NCBI GenBank assembly: GCA_016205125.1
Contig: JACQJE010000139.1
Span: 1-5,344 of the forward strand
Direction of reading: 5' to 3'
DNA from: Deltaproteobacteria bacterium
GTDB taxonomy: Bacteria > Bdellovibrionota > O2-12-FULL-43-9 > JACQJE01
DNA length: 5,344 nucleotides
The translations under genes were made by a program, and so were the position numbers. Each line of letters starts with the position of its first letter. Position 1 is the first letter of the stretch. Of the stretch, positions 1 to 5,344 are shown piece by piece. Under the pieces are notes generated by a model. It was not told the origin of the DNA. It made no database searches and saw nothing but the letters and a program-made list of their open reading frames with translations.

Positions 1-834
1 GATTACGGAAAAGTCGAGGAAGCTCTTGCTAAGGGAGCTAATATCGAAGCCACTGGATATTACGGTAGAAAAGCCCTTCATTTTGCAGCAAATAGAGGTT
101 ACCTCGATATTGTTCGCCTACTGCTCAATAAAGGGGCTAAACCAAATTCTCTAGATGAGGGATCTGTCACTGCTTTGATCGGAGCAATCGATAAAGACCA
201 TCTGGAAGTCGCGAAACTCCTTCTAGAAAAAGGGGCTAATCCAAATCTCGGTATTGCGGATGATACATATCAGTCACCTGCTATTGTGCTTGCAAGCAGT
301 AAGGGACTTTCAGATATCGTAGCACTTCTAATTCAAAATGGAGCTGTTCTGGAAGCTTATAATAGGTATGATCTGACCGCGCTAGATATGGCTGTCGAAA
401 GGAATCATTTCAATTCTCTCAAAATCCTCGTTGAAGCTGGCGCAGACATCCAGCGTTCATCATCTTTTTTTAGCCCGCTGTCCCGTAGTATTCAAAATGG
501 ATCTACTGCCATGAGTCTCTACTTGATCTCAAAAGGGGCAGATATCAATAAAAAAGAACGAGTAACGGGTATGACTCCTCTGATGAGAGCAGCCCAAGGG
601 GGTAAAATTGAGATTGTCAAAGCCCTCGTGACAGCTGGCGCTCAAATTAATACGGTCAGCGAGTCAGGATATACGGCTCTCATCTGTGGAACACAATGGA
701 GTGGCAATTTTGAAATTGTGTCCTATCTTCTCGAGAATGGTGCCGATCCCAATATTAAAGACGAGGATGGTTTAACCGCGCTTGATTGGGCTGAGAGAAA
801 AGACTTCGATAAGATCGTAAAACTTCTCAAATAG
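1..834 (+). CDS. Ankyrin-repeat protein, 5' end cut off by the window edge
   Basis: The reading frame is open from the first base and ends at TAG, giving 277 visible residues. The true start lies to the left, so the in-frame TTG at 175 is not the start. Nearly the whole visible protein is ankyrin repeats of about 33 residues. A partial repeat covers 1-21, followed by seven full repeats at roughly 22-54, 55-91, 92-123, 124-156, 157-190, 191-223 and 224-257, and a C-terminal capping half-repeat at 258-277. Each shows the usual pattern of TAL or TPL at the first helix, a hydrophobic IVxLLL-type second helix, then a G-A-D/N-x-N turn. Repeats 3 and 8 are slightly lengthened and repeat 6 (FSPLSRSIQNG) is the most divergent. 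Ankyrin repeats bind other proteins, and the partner cannot be read from the sequence. No enzyme domain, membrane segment or secretion signal is visible, but the N-terminus is missing. The gene converges with arcC and shares no obvious operon. Confidence 0.95.
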   Translation, partial: DYGKVEEALAKGANIEATGYYGRKALHFAANRGYLDIVRLLLNKGAKPNSLDEGSVTALIGAIDKDHLEVAKLLLEKGANPNLGIADDTYQSPAIVLASSKGLSDIVALLIQNGAVLEAYNRYDLTALDMAVERNHFNSLKILVEAGADIQRSSSFFSPLSRSIQNGSTAMSLYLISKGADINKKERVTGMTPLMRAAQGGKIEIVKALVTAGAQINTVSESGYTALICGTQWSGNFEIVSYLLENGADPNIKDEDGLTALDWAERKDFDKIVKLLK

Positions 835-858
835 ACATTTCGCTGAGCAACCTCCTAA

Positions 859-894
859 ATAGAGACAGGGCTTGCCTTTAAGCCCTGTCTCTAT
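859..894. terminator. Perfect 15-bp hairpin between convergent genes, probable bidirectional terminator
   Basis: The arms at 859-873 and 880-894 are exact reverse complements around a 6-nt loop (GCCTTT), with a GC-rich core (GACAGGGC/GCCCTGTC). It lies 24 nt after the ankyrin-gene stop and 67 nt after the arcC stop on the other strand, the usual place for a terminator shared by convergent genes. Neither strand has a proper T-run directly after the stem, so efficient intrinsic termination is not certain. A second small hairpin (TGCCCA/TGGGCA, 901-906 with 912-917) sits next to it on the arcC side. Confidence 0.6.
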
Positions 895-961
895 ACAATC
901 TGCCCATGAATTGGGCATCGCTACAGATTTTGGTGAAAGGTGGATTTTGGAGAAGGGGGGC

Positions 962-1921
962 TTAATCGGGCAGGATATGAGTCCCCGTCTCCCCTCTCAA
1001 AGCAGATGAGAGATCAAAGAGATGGGCGATGATCGCTTTTTTCCCGCCAGCCCGTAAAAAGCTCAGGCTCGCTTCGACTTTAGGCCCCATGCTCCCGTCC
1101 GGGAAATGCCCCTGTTTATAGTACTGCTCTAACTCTGCAGCCTTTACTCTCTTCAAAGGGGTCTGGTCAGGTTTATTAAAATTGAGATAGACAAATTTAG
1201 GTTCTGTCAGAATGACCAGTGTCTCAATATTGACAGCCCCTGCGAGGAGGGCGCTCGTCCTGTCTTTATCGATCACTGCTTCAACACCCCGCAGTTCGCC
1301 ACTCTCCTTGCGGATGACAGGGATCCCCCCTCCGCCGGCACCAATGGCGATAAAATCGAGCTTCAGGAGTTCCAGAAATTTTGATTTTTCAATTATTTCG
1401 ATCGGCTTCGGTGACGGAACCACGCGGCGCCACCCCCGCCCGCTATCTTCCTTCATGACCCAGCCGCGCTCACTCATGAGCTTTTTTGCATCGCTCTCAC
1501 GATAGAAAACACCAATCGGTTTGCTCGGATTCTGGAAGGCGGAATCGTGAGGATCGACCACAACTTGTGTAATAACAGCTGAGCACTTTTTGCGAATGCC
1601 TCTCTGTAAGCAGATATTGTCGAAAACGTTTTGCAAAATATAGCCAATTCTCCCCTGACTATCAGCGACACAAACATCGAGAGTGACTTGCCTTGGAAAT
1701 TCGTCTTTCGTCAGTTCCTGCTGGAGGTAGATCCGTCCAACCTGCGGACCATTCCCATGGGTAATGATGATCTTTCTGTAGCCTTCCTCAAAAAGGTCGA
1801 CAACATTTTCCATGCTTCTGCGGGCGACAATAAACTCCTCTTTTTGATGCACATTTTCGTGGCTTTTTACGTTGAGTGCGTTGCCGCCAAAAGCGATCAA
1901 AATGCTCGGTTTCTCCGCCAT
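962..1921 (-). CDS. arcC: Carbamate kinase
   Basis: The product is a full-length 319-residue carbamate kinase of the amino-acid-kinase fold. It catalyses the reversible reaction of carbamoyl phosphate and ADP to carbamate and ATP in the cytoplasm, usually the energy-yielding last step of arginine, agmatine or allantoin breakdown. All family blocks are visible: FGGNAL near 11-16, THGNGPQVG at 54-62, TQVVVDP at 118-124, NPSKPIGVF at 131-139, the GRGWRRVVPSPKP block at 161-173, GAGGGGIPV at 194-202, VIDKD at 216-220, LTEPKFVYLNFNKP at 239-251 and GHFPDGSMGPKVEA at 271-284. No key segment is missing. The ATG start is well supported: GGAG lies 6 nt upstream (1928-1931) and the family N-terminus begins right there. 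No arginine deiminase or carbamoyltransferase gene is in the window, so its pathway is unknown. It is the last gene on the minus strand, separated from rnpB by about 120 nt, and ends toward the shared hairpin. Confidence 0.97.
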   Translation of the reverse strand: MAEKPSILIAFGGNALNVKSHENVHQKEEFIVARRSMENVVDLFEEGYRKIIITHGNGPQVGRIYLQQELTKDEFPRQVTLDVCVADSQGRIGYILQNVFDNICLQRGIRKKCSAVITQVVVDPHDSAFQNPSKPIGVFYRESDAKKLMSERGWVMKEDSGRGWRRVVPSPKPIEIIEKSKFLELLKLDFIAIGAGGGGIPVIRKESGELRGVEAVIDKDRTSALLAGAVNIETLVILTEPKFVYLNFNKPDQTPLKRVKAAELEQYYKQGHFPDGSMGPKVEASLSFLRAGGKKAIIAHLFDLSSALRGETGTHILPD

Positions 1922-2040
1922 TCTGTTCTCCGATGATTAGCATCCCTGCAGAAAGCCATCGTATCTAAAAAAGGATTTTTATGCCAATGCACGGAGAAAA
2001 GAGAGGGGGGGGCGCCGCAGAGGAACACCTCAGAGACATC
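1922..2040. other. Spacer between arcC and rnpB with a G8 tract
   Basis: No gene is seen in this 119-nt stretch. It holds the candidate arcC promoter and ribosome-binding site, and an AT-only hairpin (TAAAAA/TTTTTA, 1966-1971 with 1976-1981) that is too weak to be a terminator. A run of eight G at 2005-2012 reads as eight C followed by a C/T-rich tract on the minus strand, just past the 3' end of rnpB. There is no classical stem plus T-run terminator for rnpB here. Confidence 0.6.
1958..1987 (-). promoter_or_regulatory. Candidate sigma-70 promoter for arcC
   Basis: On the minus strand TTGGCA (1987-1982, 5 of 6 to the -35 consensus) is followed after 18 nt by TACGAT (1963-1958, 4 of 6 to the -10 consensus). 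The predicted start near 1951 would leave a leader of about 30 nt before the arcC ATG, including its GGAG site. The spacer is AT-rich with runs of A and T. This is a consensus match by eye only; read-through from rnpB is the alternative. Confidence 0.35.
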
Positions 2041-2460
2041 GACAGAGTGATGAGCCTCCCTATAAGCCGGGTTCTGTCCTCATTCCAGGAATGAGGAGTA
2101 GCCATTTGTCTGGGATTGCCATTGCTGGACAACCTCTAGCGACCAACCCGGAGGCTTCGGACGGGCCATCCTTAAGTTCTCAGAGGAACTTTGCCTCTCT
2201 ATGCGGTCTTGCTCCGGATGGGGTTTGCCAAGCTAAGCAGGTCACCCCGCCTACTGGTGAGCTCTTACCTCACCTTTTCACCCTTGCCTGGCATTTTGTG
2301 TCAGGCGGTTTATTTTCTGTGGCACTTTCCTTCAGGTTTCCCTGACTGGGCGTTACCCAGCATCCTGCCATTTGGAGCCCGGACTTTCCTCCAGCTCTCA
2401 CAACAATACTAATGATTGCTTAACAGCCAGCGACTACTCGAGAAACTCCTCACTCTGTCA
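2041..2460 (-). ncRNA. rnpB: RNase P RNA (M1 RNA), bacterial type A
   Basis: This is the catalytic RNA of ribonuclease P, which cuts the 5' leader from precursor tRNAs. The two universal P4 strands are present on the minus strand: the GAGGAAAGTCCGGGCTCC block (conserved region I, 2391-2374) near the 5' end and ACAGAACCCGGCTTAT (conserved region V, 2077-2062) near the 3' end. The middle carries the AGGGTGAAAAGGTG...GTAAGAGCTCACC segment of P10-P12 and CCGGAGCAAGACC. The ends were set by helix P1: 2450-2459 pairs perfectly over 10 bp with 2041-2050, and three more pairs follow after one mismatch. The resulting length of about 420 nt fits type A. The loop of P15 contains GGU (2148-2146) in the context CCGGGTTGG, the motif that pairs with tRNA CCA. 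The RNA begins about 12 nt after the RNase HI stop, so it may be co-transcribed. Exact ends are inferred from pairing and could shift by a few bases. Confidence 0.98.
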
Positions 2461-2469
2461 ACATTTATC

Positions 2470-2498
2470 TACCTAAACTCTCTGGAGATGGCTGTCAA
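2470..2498 (-). promoter_or_regulatory. Candidate promoter for rnpB inside the end of the RNase HI gene
   Basis: A perfect -35 hexamer TTGACA (2498-2493) lies within the last codons of the RNase HI gene. Seventeen nt further on is TAGGTA (2475-2470), which matches the -10 consensus only in its first TA. The predicted start near 2462 falls almost exactly at the 5' end of rnpB given by helix P1, which is why it is listed. The poor -10 and the fact that the -35 bases also encode Ile-Asp-Ser keep confidence low. Processing from the upstream transcript is the alternative. Confidence 0.35.
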
Positions 2499-2892
2499 TA
2501 GCTAAATTGGCAAGCCGGTCCGCTTCTTCGTTTTTTTCGCGGCGGATATGGACGACATCGTAATGATCCATCTGCTGAAGAAGTTTAAGGGCGGAAAAAT
2601 AGAGCGGAAGCAAGGCCTCGTTTCTCACTTTATAAATGCCAGCGAGCTGGCGGACGAGGAGTTCGGAATCAGAACGGACATGAAGATCTTTGACACCCAA
2701 TGTGACCACTTTTCTCAAGCCGAGCAAAAGGGCCTTATATTCAGCCACATTGTTCGTTGTCTTTCCCAAATAGCGCTTTAACCGGAAAAGGGGGGTGTGG
2801 TCATGATCGCAAATCAGAGCGCCAGCACCAGCGTGGCCCGGATTGCCGCGAGAGGCTCCATCGACGTATAGCCACATCTCAGTTCTTTGCAT
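2473..2892 (-). CDS. rnhA: Short RNase HI family protein
   Basis: The product (139 residues) belongs to the RNase H fold. Family members cut the RNA strand of RNA-DNA hybrids, which clears R-loops and primers in the cytoplasm. The four acidic catalytic positions are all present: D11 in YVDGASRGNPG, E51 in NNVAEYKALLLGL, D75 in VRSDSELLVRQL, and D125 in NEEADRLANLA, preceded by the HIRRE segment with H115. The KVRN motif at 88-91 and the lack of an N-terminal hybrid-binding domain place it with the short YpdQ/Rv2228c-like proteins that occur beside zinc-ribbon genes, rather than with E. coli RnhA itself. The ATG overlaps the end of the upstream gene by 14 nt and has only a weak GGAAG 8 nt upstream, which suggests translational coupling. 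A second ATG at codon 6 is an alternative start just before the conserved domain. rnpB begins about 12 nt after its TAG. Confidence 0.93.
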   Translation of the reverse strand: MQRTEMWLYVDGASRGNPGHAGAGALICDHDHTPLFRLKRYLGKTTNNVAEYKALLLGLRKVVTLGVKDLHVRSDSELLVRQLAGIYKVRNEALLPLYFSALKLLQQMDHYDVVHIRREKNEEADRLANLAIDSHLQRV

Positions 2893-3661
2893 TCACTCTG
2901 CTTCCGGAATAGGTAAGAATCCGATGACAACTCGGACAGGTGTAAATCTTCTCTGCCCGGATGATGAGGTTGATGAGCTGGGGCAAAACATCCATGTCAC
3001 AGCCATTGCAAATCCCTTTAATGACTTCGACAATCGCCTTCCCCCCTTTTTCCGTATCTTCCAGGATCCGCTGGTATTGCTGCAGGATCTCATCAGGAAC
3101 CTGGCGGCAGAGATCTTCTCTCCTTTTTACGGCCCCTTCGATTTTGGGTGGAATCTTCCCTAATTCTTCTCTCAGGCGGGTCAATTCCAAATGATGTTCT
3201 TTTTCTCGTTTCTGATGCTCTTTGCGACTCTCTTCCAATCTCTGTTTGACTTTTTCGATCTCATCCATAAAGAGAATGATCTCTTCCTCATGTTTGGCAA
3301 TCGCCTCTTTGCGTTCATCCGTTTCTTTAAGAGCGGCTCGGTATTCCTCATTTGTTTTGACTGCCATGAGCTTGGCTTCTGTCTTCTTAATTTGATCTTC
3401 TTCAAATGCGAGATCCGACTCCAGCTTCCTTAGCTGTTTTGCCATGTCGCCTACTCTCTCCTCTTCAAGCTTAAGAGACTCCGCGAGCTGTTTAAGCACC
3501 GCTTCAATCTCACTGGTTCGTCCGGGTAACCTTTGCTGTTCACTCCTCAGGCGGGAGATTTCATGATCGATTTGCTGAATGGACATCAAAAGAGAAAGGG
3601 ATTCGGAAATGCGGGATGGGGTCATTGAAACAGACATTGCGGACTCACCACGTGAACTCAC
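2879..3661 (-). CDS. Coiled-coil C4 zinc-ribbon protein, CT398/COG1579 type
   Basis: The frame encodes 260 residues from a GTG. Residues from about 25 to 190 form a long, highly charged helical region rich in E, K, R and Q with heptad-like spacing, expected to be an antiparallel coiled coil. The C-terminal part holds a zinc ribbon with C218-x2-C221 and C242-x2-C245, followed by HRILTY, matching the CSGC...CEHCSRILYW tail I recall from Chlamydia CT398 (CdsZ). CT398 was reported to bind sigma-54 and a type III secretion component; for most relatives the function is unknown. The GTG has GAGGGG 6 nt upstream. ATG codons 9 and 13 are alternatives, and the family's usual N-terminus, beginning close to the SxQxID segment, would fit these shorter starts. 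It follows the tRNA by 36 nt and overlaps the RNase HI gene by 14 nt. Family assignment is secure; a role in this organism is not. Confidence 0.93.
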   Translation of the reverse strand: MSSRGESAMSVSMTPSRISESLSLLMSIQQIDHEISRLRSEQQRLPGRTSEIEAVLKQLAESLKLEEERVGDMAKQLRKLESDLAFEEDQIKKTEAKLMAVKTNEEYRAALKETDERKEAIAKHEEEIILFMDEIEKVKQRLEESRKEHQKREKEHHLELTRLREELGKIPPKIEGAVKRREDLCRQVPDEILQQYQRILEDTEKGGKAIVEVIKGICNGCDMDVLPQLINLIIRAEKIYTCPSCHRILTYSGSRVNAKN

Positions 3662-3667
3662 TACTTA

Positions 3668-3673
3668 CCCCTC
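3668..3673 (-). promoter_or_regulatory. Ribosome-binding site supporting the GTG start
   Basis: On the minus strand GAGGGG sits 6 nt before the GTG of the zinc-ribbon gene. It is the best Shine-Dalgarno-like match near the three possible starts. The ATG at codon 9 has only GGTGAG at similar spacing and the ATG at codon 13 has none, so the site favours GTG without proving it. Confidence 0.5.
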
Positions 3674-3697
3674 ATGCCTCTCCGAAGATCATTGGAA

Positions 3698-3771
3698 TGG
3701 GCCCACCAGGACTCGAACCTGGGACCATCCGGTTATGAGCCGGCGGCTCTGACCAACTGAGCTATGGGCCC
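3698..3771 (-). tRNA. tRNA with CAT anticodon, probably tRNA-Ile2 (lysidine type), CCA not encoded
   Basis: A complete 74-nt cloverleaf reads on the minus strand. It has a 7-bp acceptor stem GGGCCCA/TGGGCCC with A73, a D stem GCTC/GAGC, an anticodon loop CTCATAA, a 5-nt variable loop TGGTC and a T arm CCAGG-TTCGAGT-CCTGG. The anticodon CAT fits initiator Met, elongator Met or Ile2, whose C34 is changed to lysidine by TilS. It is not an initiator type, because position 1 pairs normally and the anticodon stem lacks the three G-C pairs in initiator arrangement. C4-G69 and C5-G68, a non-Watson-Crick 27-43 pair (G-A) and the variable loop TGGTC all resemble E. coli minor tRNA-Ile and differ from elongator Met, so I favour Ile2. 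Genomic bases after A73 are TTCC, so CCA must be added after transcription. It starts 6 nt after the rpoD stop, so it is probably cut out of the rpoD transcript. Confidence 0.96.
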
Positions 3772-3777
3772 CTATCA

Positions 3778-5344
3778 CTACTGCGATTCCGCGCCCCAGT
3801 CTATAAAACTTTTCAGTTTCTTACTCCGGCTGGGGTGACGGAGCTTTCTCAGGGCCTTGGCCTCGATCTGTCGGATCCGCTCCCGGGTCACCGAAAAATC
3901 CTGGCCGACCTCTTCAAGGGTATGATCCGATTTCTCTCCAATTCCAAAGCGCATCCGCAAAACCTTCTCTTCCCTCGGAGTCAGTGAGGCCAAAATGCGC
4001 CGCGTCTGTTCTGAGAGATTCAAATGGACAACCGCTTCTGCTGGAGAGACCGTTTTTGTGTCTTCGATAAAATCGCCCAAATGGCTGTCTTCCTCTTCCC
4101 CAATCGGGGTTTCCAGCGAGATCGGCTCCTTGGCAATCTTGAAAACCTTGCGCACTTTATCCACAGGAAGATCCATCTTTTCGGCAATCTCCTCTGCAGT
4201 GGGCTCTCTCCCTTTGTCTTGAACGAGGTAGCGAGAGGTCCGGATCAACTTATTGATCGTCTCAATCATATGCACCGGAATCCGGATGGTTCTCGCCTGA
4301 TCCGCAATTGCCCGCGTGATCGCCTGACGGATCCACCATGTTGCATACGTGCTGAACTTGTAGCCCCGTTGATATTCAAATTTGTCAACCGCCTTCATCA
4401 AACCGATATTCCCCTCCTGGATCAGATCCAGAAACTGCAGACCTCTGTTTGTGTATTTCTTGGCAATACTCACGACGAGTCTCAAATTGGCCTCTACTAA
4501 GGCACTCTTGGCAGTATCTGCATTGTATTCGCTCTCTCTGAGCTTATCCCCAATGTATTTGATATAACCCTTATGCTGGCCGACCTCTTTGACGATTTGG
4601 GCGATGCGCCGATTCGCCTCTTTTATCCTGGCATCAATCTCGCTGAGTTCATCGCGGGTACAGTGCGTTTGCGCGTAAACTTTTGTGGCTCCTCTCCCCC
4701 CCTTCTTAATAGCTTGAAGAGCGGCCCGGAATACCCTTTCTGAAGGCAAAGAAATCCTCTTGAAACATTGTTGAAGCTGGTTCTCAGCAACGGCAAGAGC
4801 ATCTGTATATTCATGAACTCTATTCGTGATCGATTCAATTGATTTGCGATTGATCCCAAGCTGACGCATCGCCTGGCGAAGTTCTTCTCTTCTCTTTACC
4901 AGCGAAGATCGGGTCTTCTCCCTCAATTGATGAGTAGGGCTGACCCCAACCTTGAGCTTCAAAAGATCGTAACGATACCCTTTTAATTTCCTGGAAAAAC
5001 CAGCAAGTTTCTTAAGATAATCTCCCTCATTCGCAACCGACTCATCTTCTTCGAAACTTTTCACAATCTCCCGAATTCGCATTTTTCCGGAAACAACTTG
5101 ATCCACAAGATTGAGTAAACATCCAACAGCATAGGATGATTCCAGGACGGAGAGCATCACCTCACGCTCCCCCTCTTCAATTTTCTTGGCAATTTCAATC
5201 TCACCTTCGCGACTCAGGAGGGAAACAGAACCCATCTTGCGCAAATAGAGGCGGACAGGATCGTTTGCTTTTGCAAGCTGGAGATCTTCCAGCTCCCGCT
5301 GAATTTCTTCCTCAGTCGCTTCTTCCTCCTCCACCAGCAATTCC
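3778..5344 (-). CDS. rpoD: RNA polymerase primary sigma factor (sigma-70), N-terminus beyond the window
   Basis: The frame runs off the right edge with 521 visible codons, so the TTG at 5340 is not the start; region 1.1 is mostly missing. Sigma-70 directs RNA polymerase to housekeeping promoters. Numbered from the first whole codon, the conserved regions are in order. Region 1.2 ([29 protein letters not shown]) is at about 27-55. A long charged non-conserved region follows at about 60-275. Region 2 ([19 protein letters not shown], then [21 protein letters not shown] and [22 protein letters not shown]) is at about 283-348. Region 3 includes [16 protein letters not shown] at 353-368, and [20 protein letters not shown] at 409-428 lies in the 3.2 linker area. 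Region 4 carries the helix-turn-helix [31 protein letters not shown] at about 476-506. Nothing conserved is lost. The sequence resembles proteobacterial and delta/Nitrospirota-type RpoD more than chlamydial sigma-66. It is the first visible gene of the tight minus-strand cluster; dnaG, a common upstream partner, would lie outside the window. Confidence 0.99.
   Translation of the reverse strand, partial: ELLVEEEEATEEEIQRELEDLQLAKANDPVRLYLRKMGSVSLLSREGEIEIAKKIEEGEREVMLSVLESSYAVGCLLNLVDQVVSGKMRIREIVKSFEEDESVANEGDYLKKLAGFSRKLKGYRYDLLKLKVGVSPTHQLREKTRSSLVKRREELRQAMRQLGINRKSIESITNRVHEYTDALAVAENQLQQCFKRISLPSERVFRAALQAIKKGGRGATKVYAQTHCTRDELSEIDARIKEANRRIAQIVKEVGQHKGYIKYIGDKLRESEYNADTAKSALVEANLRLVVSIAKKYTNRGLQFLDLIQEGNIGLMKAVDKFEYQRGYKFSTYATWWIRQAITRAIADQARTIRIPVHMIETINKLIRTSRYLVQDKGREPTAEEIAEKMDLPVDKVRKVFKIAKEPISLETPIGEEEDSHLGDFIEDTKTVSPAEAVVHLNLSEQTRRILASLTPREEKVLRMRFGIGEKSDHTLEEVGQDFSVTRERIRQIEAKALRKLRHPSRSKKLKSFIDWGAESQ

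Noticed and set aside
175..834. Ankyrin protein beginning at the TTG at 175
   Set aside because: Good ankyrin repeats continue in frame back to base 1, so the start is outside the window.
926..950. 8-bp direct repeat GATTTTGG (926-933 and 943-950)
   Set aside because: Only two short copies in a low-complexity stretch; no duplicated target, element or regulatory context to explain.
2091..2412. Two plus-strand open frames within the rnpB region
   Set aside because: They run antisense across the RNase P RNA, whose conserved helices explain the sequence; the peptides look like translated structural RNA.
3800..3805. TATAGA near the rpoD 3' end as a -10 box for the tRNA
   Set aside because: No -35-like hexamer lies 16-18 nt upstream, and a start about 7 nt downstream would still be some 20 nt before the tRNA without other support.
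4024..4500. 158-codon plus-strand open frame inside rpoD
   Set aside because: It is antisense to the conserved region 2-3 of a clear rpoD and has no recognisable protein features; it is a shadow of the real frame.
1..5344. Assignment to Chlamydiae because of the CT398-like gene and the ankyrin repeats
   Set aside because: The sigma factor resembles proteobacterial and Nitrospirota-type RpoD more than sigma-66, rnpB keeps the GGU loop motif, and CT398-type proteins occur in many phyla.
1..5344. Mobile element, CRISPR array, phage or defence system
   Set aside because: No transposase, integrase, terminal inverted repeats, spaced direct repeats or defence domains were seen. The tRNA gene has no adjoining integrase or duplicated 3' end visible in the window.

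Overview
The window is a piece of bacterial chromosome carrying mostly housekeeping genes. Six genes lie on the minus strand and one convergent gene lies on the plus strand. Reading the minus strand from the right edge, the order is: the 3' part of rpoD (primary sigma factor), a tRNA with anticodon CAT, a coiled-coil C4 zinc-ribbon protein of the CT398/COG1579 type, a short RNase HI, the RNase P RNA (rnpB, bacterial type A), and a carbamate kinase (arcC). On the plus strand the 3' part of an ankyrin-repeat protein gene enters from the left edge. A strong perfect hairpin separates its stop codon from the arcC stop codon.

Spacing in the minus-strand block is very tight. The tRNA starts 6 nt after the rpoD stop. 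The zinc-ribbon gene starts 36 nt after the tRNA. It overlaps the RNase HI gene by 14 nt. The rnpB RNA starts about 12 nt after the RNase HI stop. This looks like one transcription unit in which the tRNA, and perhaps the RNase P RNA, are cut out of an mRNA. A consensus -35 box inside the end of the RNase HI gene hints that rnpB may also have its own promoter. arcC is set off by about 120 nt and has a candidate promoter and a good ribosome-binding site.

The organism is a Gram-negative-type bacterium of moderate GC. The sigma factor sequence and the order sigma factor, tRNA, zinc-ribbon, RNase HI, RNase P RNA remind me most of Deltaproteobacteria in the old sense, or Nitrospirota and related lineages. 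This is recollection and inference, not a search result. The tRNA gene does not encode its CCA end, so the organism needs a CCA-adding enzyme. I see no transposon, CRISPR array, phage gene or defence system. The points most worth following are the RNA-processing cluster downstream of rpoD, the CAT tRNA that is probably isoleucine-specific, and the sigma-adjacent CT398-like protein.
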